DNA of 64,000 nt from Draconibacterium aestuarii (GTDB lineage: Bacteria > Bacteroidota > Bacteroidia > Bacteroidales > Prolixibacteraceae), in contig JAPOHD010000010.1 in NCBI GenBank assembly GCA_026671195.1, forward strand, positions 569 through 64,568, written 5' to 3'. Of the stretch, positions 26,059 through 35,981 are shown piece after piece; the stretch's first letter is position 1, and every line of letters starts with the position of its first letter. The notes under the pieces were generated by a model. That model ran no database searches. It saw only the letters and a program-made list of their open reading frames with translations, and had not been told where the DNA came from. The translations under genes were made by a program, and so were the position numbers.

Positions 26059-28356
26059 TTAGAATAATAAACTTAATGTTACAGTTAAACCAGCCATAAC
26101 AACTGATACCATTGTCATTAATTTAATCAGAATGTTCAACGAAGGTCCTGAAGTATCTTTAAACGGATCGCCAACTGTATCACCAACCACACCTGCTTTG
26201 TGTGCTTCGCTGCCTTTTCCTCCAAAGTTTCCTTTTTCGATGTATTTTTTAGCATTATCCCATGCACCTCCGGCATTATTCATAAACACAGCCAAAGTAA
26301 AACCAGCAGTTAAACCACCTGCCAAAAGACCAATAACGCCGGCAACTCCCATAAATGCACCTACAATTACAGGAACAAAAATAGCTACCAGCGAAGGAAG
26401 CAACATTTCCCTTTGTGCTCCTCTTGTTGAAATTTCAACACATTTTGCATATTCAGGAACTGCAGTACCTTCCAAAATACCTTTGATTTCGCGGAACTGG
26501 CGACGAACTTCGTCAACCATAGCGCCGGCAGCACGTCCAACAGCTTTCATTGTCATTGCACTAAACACAAATGCCATCATCGAGCCAAGGAACAATCCTC
26601 CTAAAAACAATGGATTGAAAAGTGTAATATCATAAGATGCGGCCAAATCTTTAACCGAGGCAGTTGAAATTTTCACCAATTTGAAGCCTTCCTGCGCGGC
26701 TGGAGCAACATCGTTATAAAATATATATTCGCCTTTTGTAATAAATCCTTCGCCACCTTTGGCAATTTTACCAAACCACAACCTTACTTCTTCCATGTAA
26801 GCCGAAATAAGTGCCATTGCAGTAAGTGCTGCCGAACCAATTGCAAAACCTTTACCGGTTGCTGCAGTTGTGTTTCCAAGCATATCCAAAGCATCGGTGC
26901 GTTCGCGAACTTCTGGTGGAAGCTCAGCCATTTCGGCATTACCACCTGCATTATCAGCAATAGGTCCAAAAGCATCGGTTGCTAAAGTAATACCTAAAGT
27001 AGAAAGCATACCTACCGCGGCAAATCCAATTCCGTAAACTCCCATAGCAAAATGAGTAGCACCACCGGCTGCCCAGAAAGAACCCATAATTCCAAGAACG
27101 ATAGTTACAACAGGAATCCAGGTTGAATACATACCAACTGCCAAACCATCGATAATAGTAGTTGCAGGTCCCTGTTGAGCTTGCTCTGCAATACCTTTTG
27201 TAGGTTTATATTCATCAGAAGTAAAATATTCGGTAGCCTGACCGATAATTACACCAGCGGCCAAACCAATAATTACAGCCCAGAAAACGCCCCAGGTTAC
27301 CCAACCAAAGTAGGCCATTCCGGCCATTGCAATCAGAATCAATAACGAGCTACCACCCGTTCCGATTAATAATGCATTTAATAAGTTTTTCTGTGTTGCC
27401 GATTCTTTGGTGCGAACCATAAAAATACCAACAATAGAAAGTATAATACCAATAGCAGCAACAATCATTGGAGCTGTTACAGCTTTTATTGGGTCGATAT
27501 TTAAATCGCTTAAAACAATTGCAGGAAGAGCAGCACCCAAAGCAGCAGTTGCTAATATAGAACCTGCATAACTTTCGTAAAGGTCGGCTCCCATGCCGGC
27601 AACGTCACCCACATTATCACCTACGTTATCGGCAATAGTTGCCGGATTACGTGGATCATCCTCAGGAATACCAGCTTCAACTTTACCAACAAGGTCGGCA
27701 CCTACGTCAGCTGCTTTTGTATAAATACCACCACCAACACGTGCAAAAAGAGCCTGTGTAGAAGCCCCCATTCCGAAGGTTAACATGGTAGTTGTAATTT
27801 CAATTAATTTTTGTGTTTCAGTTGTTCCTTCGTGAACAAACTGTAAGCCTGCAAAATGTAACCCGGTTGCCATATGTTCCGGAGTAAAAATTACTTCAGT
27901 TAGTAATAAATACCAGGCTGCAATATCAAGTAATGCAAAACCTACAACAACTAATCCCATTACGGCTCCACTTCTGAATGCAACCTGTAAACCTTTGTTT
28001 AATGATTTTGAAGCTCCGTGTGCAGTACGCGCCGAAGCAAATGTTGCAGTTTTCATTCCCAGGAAACCACAAAGGCCTGAGAAAAAACCACCGGTTAAAA
28101 ATGCAATTGGCACAAATGGGTTTTGAACGCCAAAATAAGCCATTATGGTAAGTAGAATAAAAAGTATTACAAATACAATTCCAACTACTTTGTACTGCCT
28201 TTTCAGATAAGCCATTGCACCCTCGCGAACATATTGGGCAATTTCTTTCATCCTGTCAGTACCTTCCGAATTCTTCATCATCGACTTGAAGAAGAACCAG
28301 GCAAAAACCAATGCCAGAATAGAGGCAAATGGCACTAATAAGAAAATGTTGCTCAT
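26059..28356 (-). CDS. hppA: Membrane-bound ion-pumping pyrophosphatase
   Basis: 765 residues with about 16 membrane spans. The substrate-site motifs are present: GVYTKAADVGADLVGKVE-like (here GIYTKAADVGADLVGKVE), GDNVGDVAGMGADLYES, DAFGPIADNAGG and the C-terminal AHKAGVVGDTVGDPFKDTSGP. In the diagnostic GNTTAATGKG segment the variable residue is alanine, the state found in K+-dependent enzymes, which in Bacteroidota usually pump Na+ or Na+ plus H+. It hydrolyses PPi to drive ion export across the inner membrane. It is a single-gene unit. Confidence 0.93.
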   Translation of the reverse strand: MSNIFLLVPFASILALVFAWFFFKSMMKNSEGTDRMKEIAQYVREGAMAYLKRQYKVVGIVFVILFILLTIMAYFGVQNPFVPIAFLTGGFFSGLCGFLGMKTATFASARTAHGASKSLNKGLQVAFRSGAVMGLVVVGFALLDIAAWYLLLTEVIFTPEHMATGLHFAGLQFVHEGTTETQKLIEITTTMLTFGMGASTQALFARVGGGIYTKAADVGADLVGKVEAGIPEDDPRNPATIADNVGDNVGDVAGMGADLYESYAGSILATAALGAALPAIVLSDLNIDPIKAVTAPMIVAAIGIILSIVGIFMVRTKESATQKNLLNALLIGTGGSSLLILIAMAGMAYFGWVTWGVFWAVIIGLAAGVIIGQATEYFTSDEYKPTKGIAEQAQQGPATTIIDGLAVGMYSTWIPVVTIVLGIMGSFWAAGGATHFAMGVYGIGFAAVGMLSTLGITLATDAFGPIADNAGGNAEMAELPPEVRERTDALDMLGNTTAATGKGFAIGSAALTAMALISAYMEEVRLWFGKIAKGGEGFITKGEYIFYNDVAPAAQEGFKLVKISTASVKDLAASYDITLFNPLFLGGLFLGSMMAFVFSAMTMKAVGRAAGAMVDEVRRQFREIKGILEGTAVPEYAKCVEISTRGAQREMLLPSLVAIFVPVIVGAFMGVAGVIGLLAGGLTAGFTLAVFMNNAGGAWDNAKKYIEKGNFGGKGSEAHKAGVVGDTVGDPFKDTSGPSLNILIKLMTMVSVVMAGLTVTLSLLF

Positions 28357-28911
28357 AAGATGATAATTTTTAATGCAACCATAATTATACGGTTACGGTT
28401 TAGATATAAATTGTTGAAAATCTCTTTTCTACTTTGGTTTTTGTTAAGCTTTTAAATAAAAACTTCCTTGCAATAGACAAAGTTAATTTTATTGTTGAAT
28501 TACGAAATTTCTTAAAACCTATTTGACAACAGCTTGAAAATTTTTTAACACTGAAAATTTACAGTTTACAACCAGATGAGTGATATTTATGATAAAACAT
28601 CAGAATAAACCCCCAATTTGTTCAATTGAGTAAGACAAAATCACCTTGTTCGCCTCTCGTTACTATTTTTTTGGGATGAGTTACAAAAGAAATCAGGGAT
28701 TTTTAGAATAAAATTTATTACCGCAATAGATAGAATGAATTACATCCTGTAAGAATTAAAAATTCTGCGCCCTAATTCAATTGTAAATCTAACGCCTTAA
28801 TATTATGTATAATTATACTCTGGAATTTGTTTCACTCTAATTTCAAGCACCGCTTTATTTGATAACTTTTCCTGCAAATAAAAAACAAGACATTACAATG
28901 GACAACGAGCA
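28357..28911. other. 555-bp intergenic gap upstream of hppA
   Basis: AT-rich, with stops in all frames. The left part would be the hppA leader; a candidate -7 element is listed separately. In the right part, between about 28560 and 28911, I see nothing definite. Confidence 0.5.
28478..28485 (-). promoter_or_regulatory. Candidate -7 element for hppA
   Basis: Read on the - strand this is TAACTTTG, an exact TAnnTTTG. The matching upstream position has TTCG instead of TTTG at a slightly short spacing. It would give a leader of about 115 bases. Confidence 0.4.
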
Positions 28912-31887
28912 TTAACAATGAATCAAAGCCTTTCGTTCTCTTCCATTCATAAGCACCGAAAGCGGTTTATCAAATACCACATGTTTTATAAATTCAGTTT
29001 CATGCACCACTGTTTGCTGTTGCAGCGCTTCCATTTTAATTTTTGAGTATCGAGAATTGTGGGGCACCGAAAAATACCCGACATTCATTGAAGTTACATT
29101 ATGAAAGAAATGTGATCCCAGTGAACCATCCAGCGGAAAATCGGGCAAACCTATTTCCACAATAATTTTAGCTTTCGAAATATGCGCCCAGATAACCGGA
29201 ATTCCAGTAAATGGATCACGCGAGCCCCACCGTCCCGGACCTATAAGTATGTACCCTTTTCCTTGTGCTTCGAATGTGCTGTTTATCTGGCTTATTTCTC
29301 TTGCCATTTGTTTGGTTTTTAACTTATCAAAGTTATCGGGATCAACATAAACCACATCACGAATATCTTTTATTTCACCATTCCCCATGCCCCTTTCCGC
29401 ATACATAAAAACCTTATCACTGAGTACTGCAGAAATATCAACTTCCACCTGTTCTTCTCGTCGTATTAACGGTTTAATTTGGAGCAGGTAGAGTGTAGGT
29501 TTTCCATTCTCAGCAGGTTCCAAATCAATAGCATATTCAATTTCCACAGGCGATCCCATCGCTTCTTTAAAAAGTTTCAGAAGCATTTGTAATGCATCTG
29601 CCAGAGGTAAATGATTGTATTTTAAAATATTGGCAAAATCAATTATCTTAGGACCGCCTCCCAACACTCCGGGAACAACATCATCATTATCAAACAAATA
29701 GGTTGATGCGGAATGCTCCAGTGTTCCATCCTCTTCGGCATCTTTTATCCGGTATTTTTTAATGGCTGCATCTTCACCATCACTCATTAAATCAACGTTT
29801 TTCATCGATAAATCGATAGCATAAAACTGCTTTTGTGTATCACGAAGCTGATCTTTTACAGACGTAGGATTCAGATGCGGATATTTAGGACAGAACCGGA
29901 ATGAATTTTCGCCGCCAACCACGTACATACCTAAACCAACAGCAGCCACAGAAAAACCATCGTCAGGTTCCATATACGAAATGGGATAATAATTATAGGA
30001 TTGTGCAACCCCCGAAAGCGTAGGATAGTATTTATCGTTGTATTCGTGACCAACTACCTCCTGAATAACTACGGCCATTTTCTCTTCTTCTATTTTATAA
30101 TTTACCGCATCGAAATACGCCTGTGCCGATTCTGTAAAAATACTTGAATACACCAGTTTAATTGCCGTTTCCAATTGGCTGTAACGCACTTCAATATCTT
30201 CGTGATTATTGGGAATCAGATATGTGGCATAAACTCCGGAAAAGGGCTGTAACAGCGAATCTTCAAACAAACCCGATGAACGCACTGCCAGTGGTCGTCT
30301 GATCTTCTGCAAATATTCCATCAACCGTTTCCTTATTTTCGAATCGAACTCCGATTCCAGAAAATGTTTACGAATAACATTGTAATCGTTCAGGGAATAA
30401 ATATCGTCGTAAAGGTTGTTTATTTCTACAAACTTATCGAATTCCAAAGCCCCAATAATTGAGGTAGACGGAATTCGGATATTCATTTCAGGCATTAGTT
30501 TTTGAAAATCGATATTTTCGATAAAATTACAGATAAAGGCAATACCTCTTCCCTTTCCTCCAAGCGAACCTTTTGCCATGCGAACAATAAAACGGCTTGC
30601 ACTTACAAACTCCGGATCGAAATTTACTATAGTACCTTTTAACTTCTCAAACCTTACAATTTTAAACGCATCTAAACAAAACTGGCGTAATTCCTCCGGC
30701 GAATCAAAATCTGAAGTCTGCACAGGCATTAACATTTCGGCCAGATTAATTTCGCCACGTGCCATTAACCAGGTAGAAAACGAGTTTCTGCTTCCATGAT
30801 ATTGCAGAGCTCCGGCCGGAACAACCCTTAACTTCTCCTGGAACTCACTTATATTTACTGCTTCAGTTATGGGTAAACCATCCTGACCTTTAAAAACAAA
30901 ATTTCCAAAACCCAGCCTGCGATACAAAAAATTCAGGATATCCATAGAAAGACTCTCCGAGTTCTTATTGATAAAATCGGCCCCTACACTTTTTGCCCGC
31001 TGTGCATTGCTTATATCGTGCGATTGCAACAGTAACGGAATCGGAAATTTGCGGGTTTCTTTTGTATACTTCAGCAACTCAATACCTGCATCTTCGTTTT
31101 CCACTCCATCCTTTTCAAACTTCACATCAGAAATTACACACAACATATAACGACGATAGCTATTAATAATCTTAACTGCATCCTCGTAATTATCAACCAA
31201 AATAACTTTTGGCCGAGCCCGCATCCTCAAAATTTTATGCAATTCATCTTTGGCATCTTCTTCCACCAACATCTGTGTTTGAGTCATTACCGTTGAAAAA
31301 AGCATGGGTAAATACCTCGAATAATATTGAATACTGTCTTCAACCAGCAAAATTACCCGAACACTACCATTCTGTGTATCGCGTGCAACATTTTTCAGAT
31401 CTTCAATATATTTTATCATAGCCATAAAAACATTTGAGTTTCCATTCCAGACAAATACACGGTCTATAAAATCAAGTTTACGACCTTCTTTCTGAAAATA
31501 GCGCAAATCGGCATTGTTATTTACCAACAACAACAAGGGCAATTCGGGACGCATTTTTCGAATCTTTTGAGCAGTATCAACCGGAGTAACTTTATCGACT
31601 CCTGCCATTACAATAACCAGGTCGAAATCGCGGTGCTTTAGTGTTAAAATGGCATCTTCTTTTGAGTGCACGCTTGTAAAACGCGGTGCTGCGTATAAAT
31701 TTAGCTGAAGGTATTCGCCAAAAATTTTATCGCTGAACTGTCCTTCGCGAACAATAGAATACGAATCGTACAAAGTGGCAACCAGCAACACTTCTTTGAC
31801 TTTTGTGGGCATCAACTCCTGAAAAATGTCGCGGTCGGTTTTTCGCTTTTTATATATGGTAGCCAACGAAATATTTTCGATATCCAT
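28912..31887 (-). CDS. Receiver-like plus PPDK_N (PEP/pyruvate-binding) protein
   Basis: 991 residues. Residues ~30-170 and ~175-340 look like two response-regulator-like folds; the second has VILLVEDS, CVISDVKFE and INKNSES, with plausible acidic pocket, aspartate and lysine. From about 380 a PPDK_N ATP-grasp domain follows: RMAKGSLGGKGRGIAF, LAVRSSGLFEDS, FSGVYATYL, VVIQEVVG and LLQIKPLI. A C-terminal part has GPGRWGSRDP. It lacks the phospho-histidine (GG.TSHAA) and PEP-binding domains of true PEP synthase or PPDK, so it is probably a kinase-like or regulatory enzyme. It is flanked by a gap and the DUF1015 terminator. Confidence 0.75.
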   Translation of the reverse strand: MDIENISLATIYKKRKTDRDIFQELMPTKVKEVLLVATLYDSYSIVREGQFSDKIFGEYLQLNLYAAPRFTSVHSKEDAILTLKHRDFDLVIVMAGVDKVTPVDTAQKIRKMRPELPLLLLVNNNADLRYFQKEGRKLDFIDRVFVWNGNSNVFMAMIKYIEDLKNVARDTQNGSVRVILLVEDSIQYYSRYLPMLFSTVMTQTQMLVEEDAKDELHKILRMRARPKVILVDNYEDAVKIINSYRRYMLCVISDVKFEKDGVENEDAGIELLKYTKETRKFPIPLLLQSHDISNAQRAKSVGADFINKNSESLSMDILNFLYRRLGFGNFVFKGQDGLPITEAVNISEFQEKLRVVPAGALQYHGSRNSFSTWLMARGEINLAEMLMPVQTSDFDSPEELRQFCLDAFKIVRFEKLKGTIVNFDPEFVSASRFIVRMAKGSLGGKGRGIAFICNFIENIDFQKLMPEMNIRIPSTSIIGALEFDKFVEINNLYDDIYSLNDYNVIRKHFLESEFDSKIRKRLMEYLQKIRRPLAVRSSGLFEDSLLQPFSGVYATYLIPNNHEDIEVRYSQLETAIKLVYSSIFTESAQAYFDAVNYKIEEEKMAVVIQEVVGHEYNDKYYPTLSGVAQSYNYYPISYMEPDDGFSVAAVGLGMYVVGGENSFRFCPKYPHLNPTSVKDQLRDTQKQFYAIDLSMKNVDLMSDGEDAAIKKYRIKDAEEDGTLEHSASTYLFDNDDVVPGVLGGGPKIIDFANILKYNHLPLADALQMLLKLFKEAMGSPVEIEYAIDLEPAENGKPTLYLLQIKPLIRREEQVEVDISAVLSDKVFMYAERGMGNGEIKDIRDVVYVDPDNFDKLKTKQMAREISQINSTFEAQGKGYILIGPGRWGSRDPFTGIPVIWAHISKAKIIVEIGLPDFPLDGSLGSHFFHNVTSMNVGYFSVPHNSRYSKIKMEALQQQTVVHETEFIKHVVFDKPLSVLMNGRERKALIHC

Positions 31888-31948
31888 TATTGATTTATTT
31901 AGATTTTGAATTTAGGTATTTTTTGGGGTTTGCTGAATTATGGACCAA

Positions 31949-31987
31949 AAAAAATCCCGATTCGTCAGCAGACGAACCGGGATTTTT
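31949..31987. terminator. Strong bidirectional terminator
   Basis: AAATCCCG-A-TTCGTC pairs with GACGAA-C-CGGGATTT around an AGCA loop, with an eight-A run on the left and seven T on the right. It ends the DUF1015 transcript. Confidence 0.85.
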
Positions 31988-32004
31988 TTATCTGTAGATA
32001 AAAT

Positions 32005-33255
32005 TTAATCCAATTTATGAATTACCAAACCTGAACGTAATTTGGGTTCGAACCAGGTTGTTTTTGGTGGCATAATATTTCCACTGTCGGCAATATTTAT
32101 TAATTGCTGCATCGACACCGGGTAAAGCGCAAAAGCGGCTTTCATTTCGCCCGAGTCAACACGTTTTTGTAACTCGCCTAATCCGCGAATTCCGCCAACA
32201 AAATCAATGCGTTTTGAAGTTCGAAGATCTTTAATATCCAGAATTGGTTCTAAAACCTGTTTTGAAAGAATGGTTACATCCAAAATTCCAATCGGGTCTG
32301 CATCGTCGAAAGTTCCAACTTTAGCTGTTAGTTTATACCAACTTCCCGATAGATAAAGACTGAACTCGTGCAGAGCAGCCGGTTTAAAAATTTCGGTTCC
32401 CATATTTTCCACGTCAAATCCTTTCGAAAGTTCGGCAAGAAAATCGAGATCCGACAAACCATTCAAATCGGTTACCACACGGTTGTAATCAATAATTTGC
32501 AACTGATTATCAGGAAAATGAACTGCCATAAAGTAGTTGTATTCCTCGTGGCCGGTGTGATTTGGATTTTGTCCTGTTTTTTCGGCTCCGATCCTGGCGG
32601 CCGCTGCAGTTCGGTGGTGGCCATCTGCTACATAAGTAAAAGGTACTTTTTCTTCGAAAAGTTGCTCCAACTTGTCATTTATCGCTTTGTCATCAATGGT
32701 CCAAAAATGGTGTCCGAAACCATCTTCAGCAGTAAAATCGTAATCCGCTTTTTTGCTTTTTACAATTGAATTTACAATTTCATCAATCTCTTCAACGGCT
32801 TTGTACGCAAAAAATACGGGTTCGATATTGGCATTCAAATAACGTGTTAACACCATTCTGTCTTCTTCCTTTTCGGGGCGTGTAAGTTCGTGCTTTTTAA
32901 TGATTCCGTTTTCGTAATCGGCACATGCAGCAGCCCCAACAATTCCGTATTGTGTAATGCCGTTCATGGTTTGTGCATAAATATAATATTTCGCATCGGC
33001 ATCTTCGGCCAACCAACCTTTCTCCTGAAATGCATTAAAATTCTCAACGGCTTTGTTGTACACTGTTTCAGAATGAATATCATCCACCTCGGGACATTCA
33101 ATTTCAGCTTTAGTAATTCGAAGTAAGGATTTTGCTTTTCCTTCAGCCATTTTTGCAGCTTCTTCCGAGTTCATTACATCGTATGGAAGGCAGGCCAGTT
33201 CTTCAACAATTTCCTGTGGTGGACGAAGTCCTTTGAATGGTTTAATGATTGCCAT
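32005..33255 (-). CDS. DUF1015 family protein
   Basis: 416 residues, soluble. Landmarks are the start IIKPFKGLRPPQEIVEELACLPYDVM, the central YVADGHHRTAAA, and the end MPPKTTWFEPKLRSGLVIHKL. The HHR segment is shared with ParB/Srx-like nucleotide-binding folds. In Bacteroidota it is habitually encoded after serA and serC, as here, so a link with serine metabolism has long been suspected; its reaction is unknown to me. Confidence 0.8.
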   Translation of the reverse strand: MAIIKPFKGLRPPQEIVEELACLPYDVMNSEEAAKMAEGKAKSLLRITKAEIECPEVDDIHSETVYNKAVENFNAFQEKGWLAEDADAKYYIYAQTMNGITQYGIVGAAACADYENGIIKKHELTRPEKEEDRMVLTRYLNANIEPVFFAYKAVEEIDEIVNSIVKSKKADYDFTAEDGFGHHFWTIDDKAINDKLEQLFEEKVPFTYVADGHHRTAAAARIGAEKTGQNPNHTGHEEYNYFMAVHFPDNQLQIIDYNRVVTDLNGLSDLDFLAELSKGFDVENMGTEIFKPAALHEFSLYLSGSWYKLTAKVGTFDDADPIGILDVTILSKQVLEPILDIKDLRTSKRIDFVGGIRGLGELQKRVDSGEMKAAFALYPVSMQQLINIADSGNIMPPKTTWFEPKLRSGLVIHKLD

Positions 33256-33450
33256 AATCTATAATTATTGAGATTTTATACTTTTAAAATTTTAAAACCC
33301 AAAAATATAAATCCAAATAGGAATAAACGTATTTATACTTGCAAATATGACTTTGAGTAACTTCGAGTTAACTCTGCGAAGCTTTGAGCAAAAATTCTAC
33401 GAAAGAGCTACATTAAGAATTCACAAAAAGCCAAAGTCCAAAAATCAATT

Positions 33451-34371
33451 TTATTTATTCACTTGATAGGTTGTATCTCCCTTTTCGAAGAAATCAACAA
33501 TTTGCTCAGCGGCAGCCAAACCTGCATTTAGATTTGCTTCAGCGGTTTGAGCACCGGCTTTTTTGGGCGTAAAGAAGAAACGTCCCGGGAATTTTTCTTC
33601 AAACTCAGCTTCACAGTCAGGAGTTAAATCCGACATGTATTTAATCCCCGGTTTTTCGGTCATAATCCTAACCAGGTCGGGTTCATTAATTACTTCTTTA
33701 CGAGCGGTATTTACAATAATACTTCCATCTTTTAAATGCTGAAGCACTTCGTAGCTAACCGATTTTAAATGTTCGCCCCGGGCCGGAACGTGAATGGAAA
33801 CAATATCACTTTTTTCGTAAAGTTGTTCTAACGAGTTCGTAACTTTAAGCCCGATTGCAGCAGCTGCGGCTTTACTGTACCGCGTATAAACAATTACTTT
33901 CATTCCCATTGCACGGGCAATCCGAAAAACATTTCGGGCTACAAATCCAAAACCATGCAGACCTAAAGTACGGCCACGCATTTCGCCGCCTGGTTTCCCC
34001 GAAAATTGTTCCCGCAATCCAAGAATTGCCAATCCGATAGCTAACTCTGCCACGGCATTTGCGTTTTGCCCGGGCGTATTCATTACTACAATGTTGTTTT
34101 CCGAAGCTACTTTCAAATCCACATTATCGTAACCCGCTCCTGCACGAACTACAATTTTTAGATTTTTGCCGGCATTCAGAACTTCTTCATCAAATATATC
34201 GCTACGGATTATCGCGGCATCAACATCCTTAACGGCATCGAGTAATTCCTGTTTCTCGAAATATCGTTCAAGCAGACGAACTTCGTATCCTGCCTTTTCG
34301 AAGATTTTACTGATTTTTTTTACAGCAACCGGAGCGAATGGTTTAACTGTAGCAATTAAGATTTTTTTCAT
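33451..34371 (-). CDS. serA: D-3-phosphoglycerate dehydrogenase, short form
   Basis: 306 residues: catalytic and NAD-binding domains without the ACT domain used for serine feedback. The Rossmann loop is GLHGFGFVARNVFRIA and the substrate arginine is in VNTARKEVIN. The usual catalytic TPH.G motif is TPKKAGAQT here (Lys270 in place of His), a variant I associate with Bacteroidota SerA from memory. With serC upstream it would make phosphohydroxypyruvate, the first step of serine synthesis. An intrinsic terminator separates it from serC, so it may have its own promoter or depend on read-through. Confidence 0.82.
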   Translation of the reverse strand: MKKILIATVKPFAPVAVKKISKIFEKAGYEVRLLERYFEKQELLDAVKDVDAAIIRSDIFDEEVLNAGKNLKIVVRAGAGYDNVDLKVASENNIVVMNTPGQNANAVAELAIGLAILGLREQFSGKPGGEMRGRTLGLHGFGFVARNVFRIARAMGMKVIVYTRYSKAAAAAIGLKVTNSLEQLYEKSDIVSIHVPARGEHLKSVSYEVLQHLKDGSIIVNTARKEVINEPDLVRIMTEKPGIKYMSDLTPDCEAEFEEKFPGRFFFTPKKAGAQTAEANLNAGLAAAEQIVDFFEKGDTTYQVNK

Positions 34372-34420
34372 AACTCATAAAATTTTTGGTTGTAACAGCA
34401 ACTTGAAAACTGTTAGCTAA

Positions 34421-34452
34421 AAAAAATGCAGGACTCACAACCTGCATTTCTT
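34421..34452 (-). terminator. Terminator after serC
   Basis: AAATGCAGG and CCTGCATTT form a nine-base stem with an eight-base loop; the - strand reading continues into a run of T. It lies between serC and serA. Confidence 0.8.
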
Positions 34453-34467
34453 TTTTATTTATTCTAA

Positions 34468-35535
34468 TTACTTCGTTTGTTCAAACTCCTGCATGGCTGC
34501 TACCAAAGCTTTTATGCTCTCAACTGGCATGGCATTGTAAATTGATGCTCTGAATCCTCCAACCGAACGGTGTCCTTTAATTCCCAACATTCCTTTAGAT
34601 GTTGCAAATTCCATAAAGTCTTTCTCCAACTCTGCATACTCTGGAGTCATCACAAAGGTTACATTCATTAACGAACGATCTTCCGGTGCCGGTACCGTAC
34701 TCTGGAACATTTTATTCCGGTCGATCTCGTCGTAAAGAACTTTGGCCTTATCGATATTTACTTTCTCCATTGCTTCAACTCCTCCGTTTTCTTTTAACCA
34801 ACGTAAGGTTTGCAAACACGCAAAAACCGGAAGTGTTGACGGAGTATTAAACATCGACTCGCTTTTAATATGCGTTCTGTAATCCAACATGGTCGGAATC
34901 GGACGCTCTACTTTTCCCAGCGCTTCGTCTTTAACAATAACCAAAGTAGCGCCAGAAGGCCCCAGGTTTTTTTGTGCTCCGGCATAAATCAAATCGTACT
35001 TCGAAACATCAAATGGACGACTGAATATATCTGATGACATATCGGCTACCAACTGAACATCAACCTGAGGAGTTGGAATTTGCGTACCATAAATAGTATT
35101 GTTCGATGTATAATGGAAATAACTTACATCTGAAGGAACTTTATATCCTTTTGGAATATAGTTAAAAATCGCGTCTTCGGAAGAAGCAACCTCAACCACT
35201 TCACCAAAAAATTTGGCCTCTTTAATGGCCTTCTTCGACCAGGCACCCGTATTTAAATACGCTGCTTTTTTATCCATCAAATTATAAGGAGCCATTAAAA
35301 ACTGGGTACTTGCACCACCTTGTAAAAAAAGAACGGAATACCCTTCAGGAACTTTTAACAGTTCTTTTACCAGGGCAACGGCTTCGTCCATAACTGCTAC
35401 AAATTCTTTGCTTCGATGCGACACTTCCATCACTGAAAGTCCGGTATCGGCAAAATTCATGACAGCTTCCGCAGTCTTCTCTTTTGTAAATTCGGGCAGA
35501 ATTGAAGGTCCTGCGTAAAAATTATGCTTCTTCAT
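34468..35535 (-). CDS. serC: Phosphoserine aminotransferase
   Basis: 355 residues, a PLP enzyme of fold type I. The start [16 protein letters not shown] is typical, as are [20 protein letters not shown], the PLP lysine in [12 protein letters not shown], and [20 protein letters not shown] at the end. It converts phosphohydroxypyruvate and glutamate to phosphoserine; the same enzyme often serves pyridoxine synthesis. It is upstream of serA and DUF1015 on the same strand. Confidence 0.93.
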   Translation of the reverse strand: MKKHNFYAGPSILPEFTKEKTAEAVMNFADTGLSVMEVSHRSKEFVAVMDEAVALVKELLKVPEGYSVLFLQGGASTQFLMAPYNLMDKKAAYLNTGAWSKKAIKEAKFFGEVVEVASSEDAIFNYIPKGYKVPSDVSYFHYTSNNTIYGTQIPTPQVDVQLVADMSSDIFSRPFDVSKYDLIYAGAQKNLGPSGATLVIVKDEALGKVERPIPTMLDYRTHIKSESMFNTPSTLPVFACLQTLRWLKENGGVEAMEKVNIDKAKVLYDEIDRNKMFQSTVPAPEDRSLMNVTFVMTPEYAELEKDFMEFATSKGMLGIKGHRSVGGFRASIYNAMPVESIKALVAAMQEFEQTK

Positions 35536-35590
35536 AAATACAACAATTAAGGTGAATAATTTTTAATCTGTAACCCTGCAAACACCACTA

Positions 35591-35598
35591 CAAAAGTA
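35591..35598 (-). promoter_or_regulatory. Candidate -7 element for serC
   Basis: Reads TACTTTTG on the - strand, an exact TAnnTTTG, 55 bases before the start codon. I see no clear -33 TTTG. Confidence 0.45.
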
Positions 35599-35925
35599 CG
35601 TGAATCGTTGGTGTCTAGCAGATGAGAAAAATCAAGTTTATTTCTATTTTTATGAGTTTTAAAACACTGATATACAACACAAAATCGAATGACAGAAATC
35701 ATTCTTCCTATCATTCACAGGTTAACATTTTCGGTATCAACCTGTTGTTGGTGACAAATTTATTGTATTCTGAGAAACAAAACCATAAATTCTGCCTGAA
35801 ATGGATTTTAATGGCTTTTATTTAAAACAGGTTTAAATTATTGTGCAGAAATCATTTTTCCAATAGCAGAGAAATTAATATGGAAACCTTTTCCAAAGCT
35901 TTGGTTTAGTGGCTGTATTATTACG

Positions 35926-35957
35926 TAAAAAAGCCACCCCGGAAAACGGAATGGCTT
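35926..35957 (-). terminator. Terminator of gcvT
   Basis: AAGCCA and TGGCTT pair, extended by CCG/CGG after a two-base mismatch on each side; the - strand reading continues into six T. Confidence 0.75.
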
Positions 35958-35981
35958 GTTAATTTGGATTTGTTTTATTGA

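Larger units (their letters stand above)
35536..35981. other. 446-bp intergenic gap between gcvT and serC
   Basis: Holds the serC promoter on the right and the gcvT terminator on the left. A short + strand frame at 35622-35825 has no start signal or family features and I leave it out. Confidence 0.55.

Noticed and set aside
26132-26635. Plus-strand frame of 167 codons opposite hppA
   Set aside because: A shadow of the Gly/Ala-rich HppA coding sequence with no homology features.
35622-35825. 67-codon + strand gene between gcvT and serC
   Set aside because: No start signal, no recognisable protein features, and it overlaps the region needed for the serC promoter.
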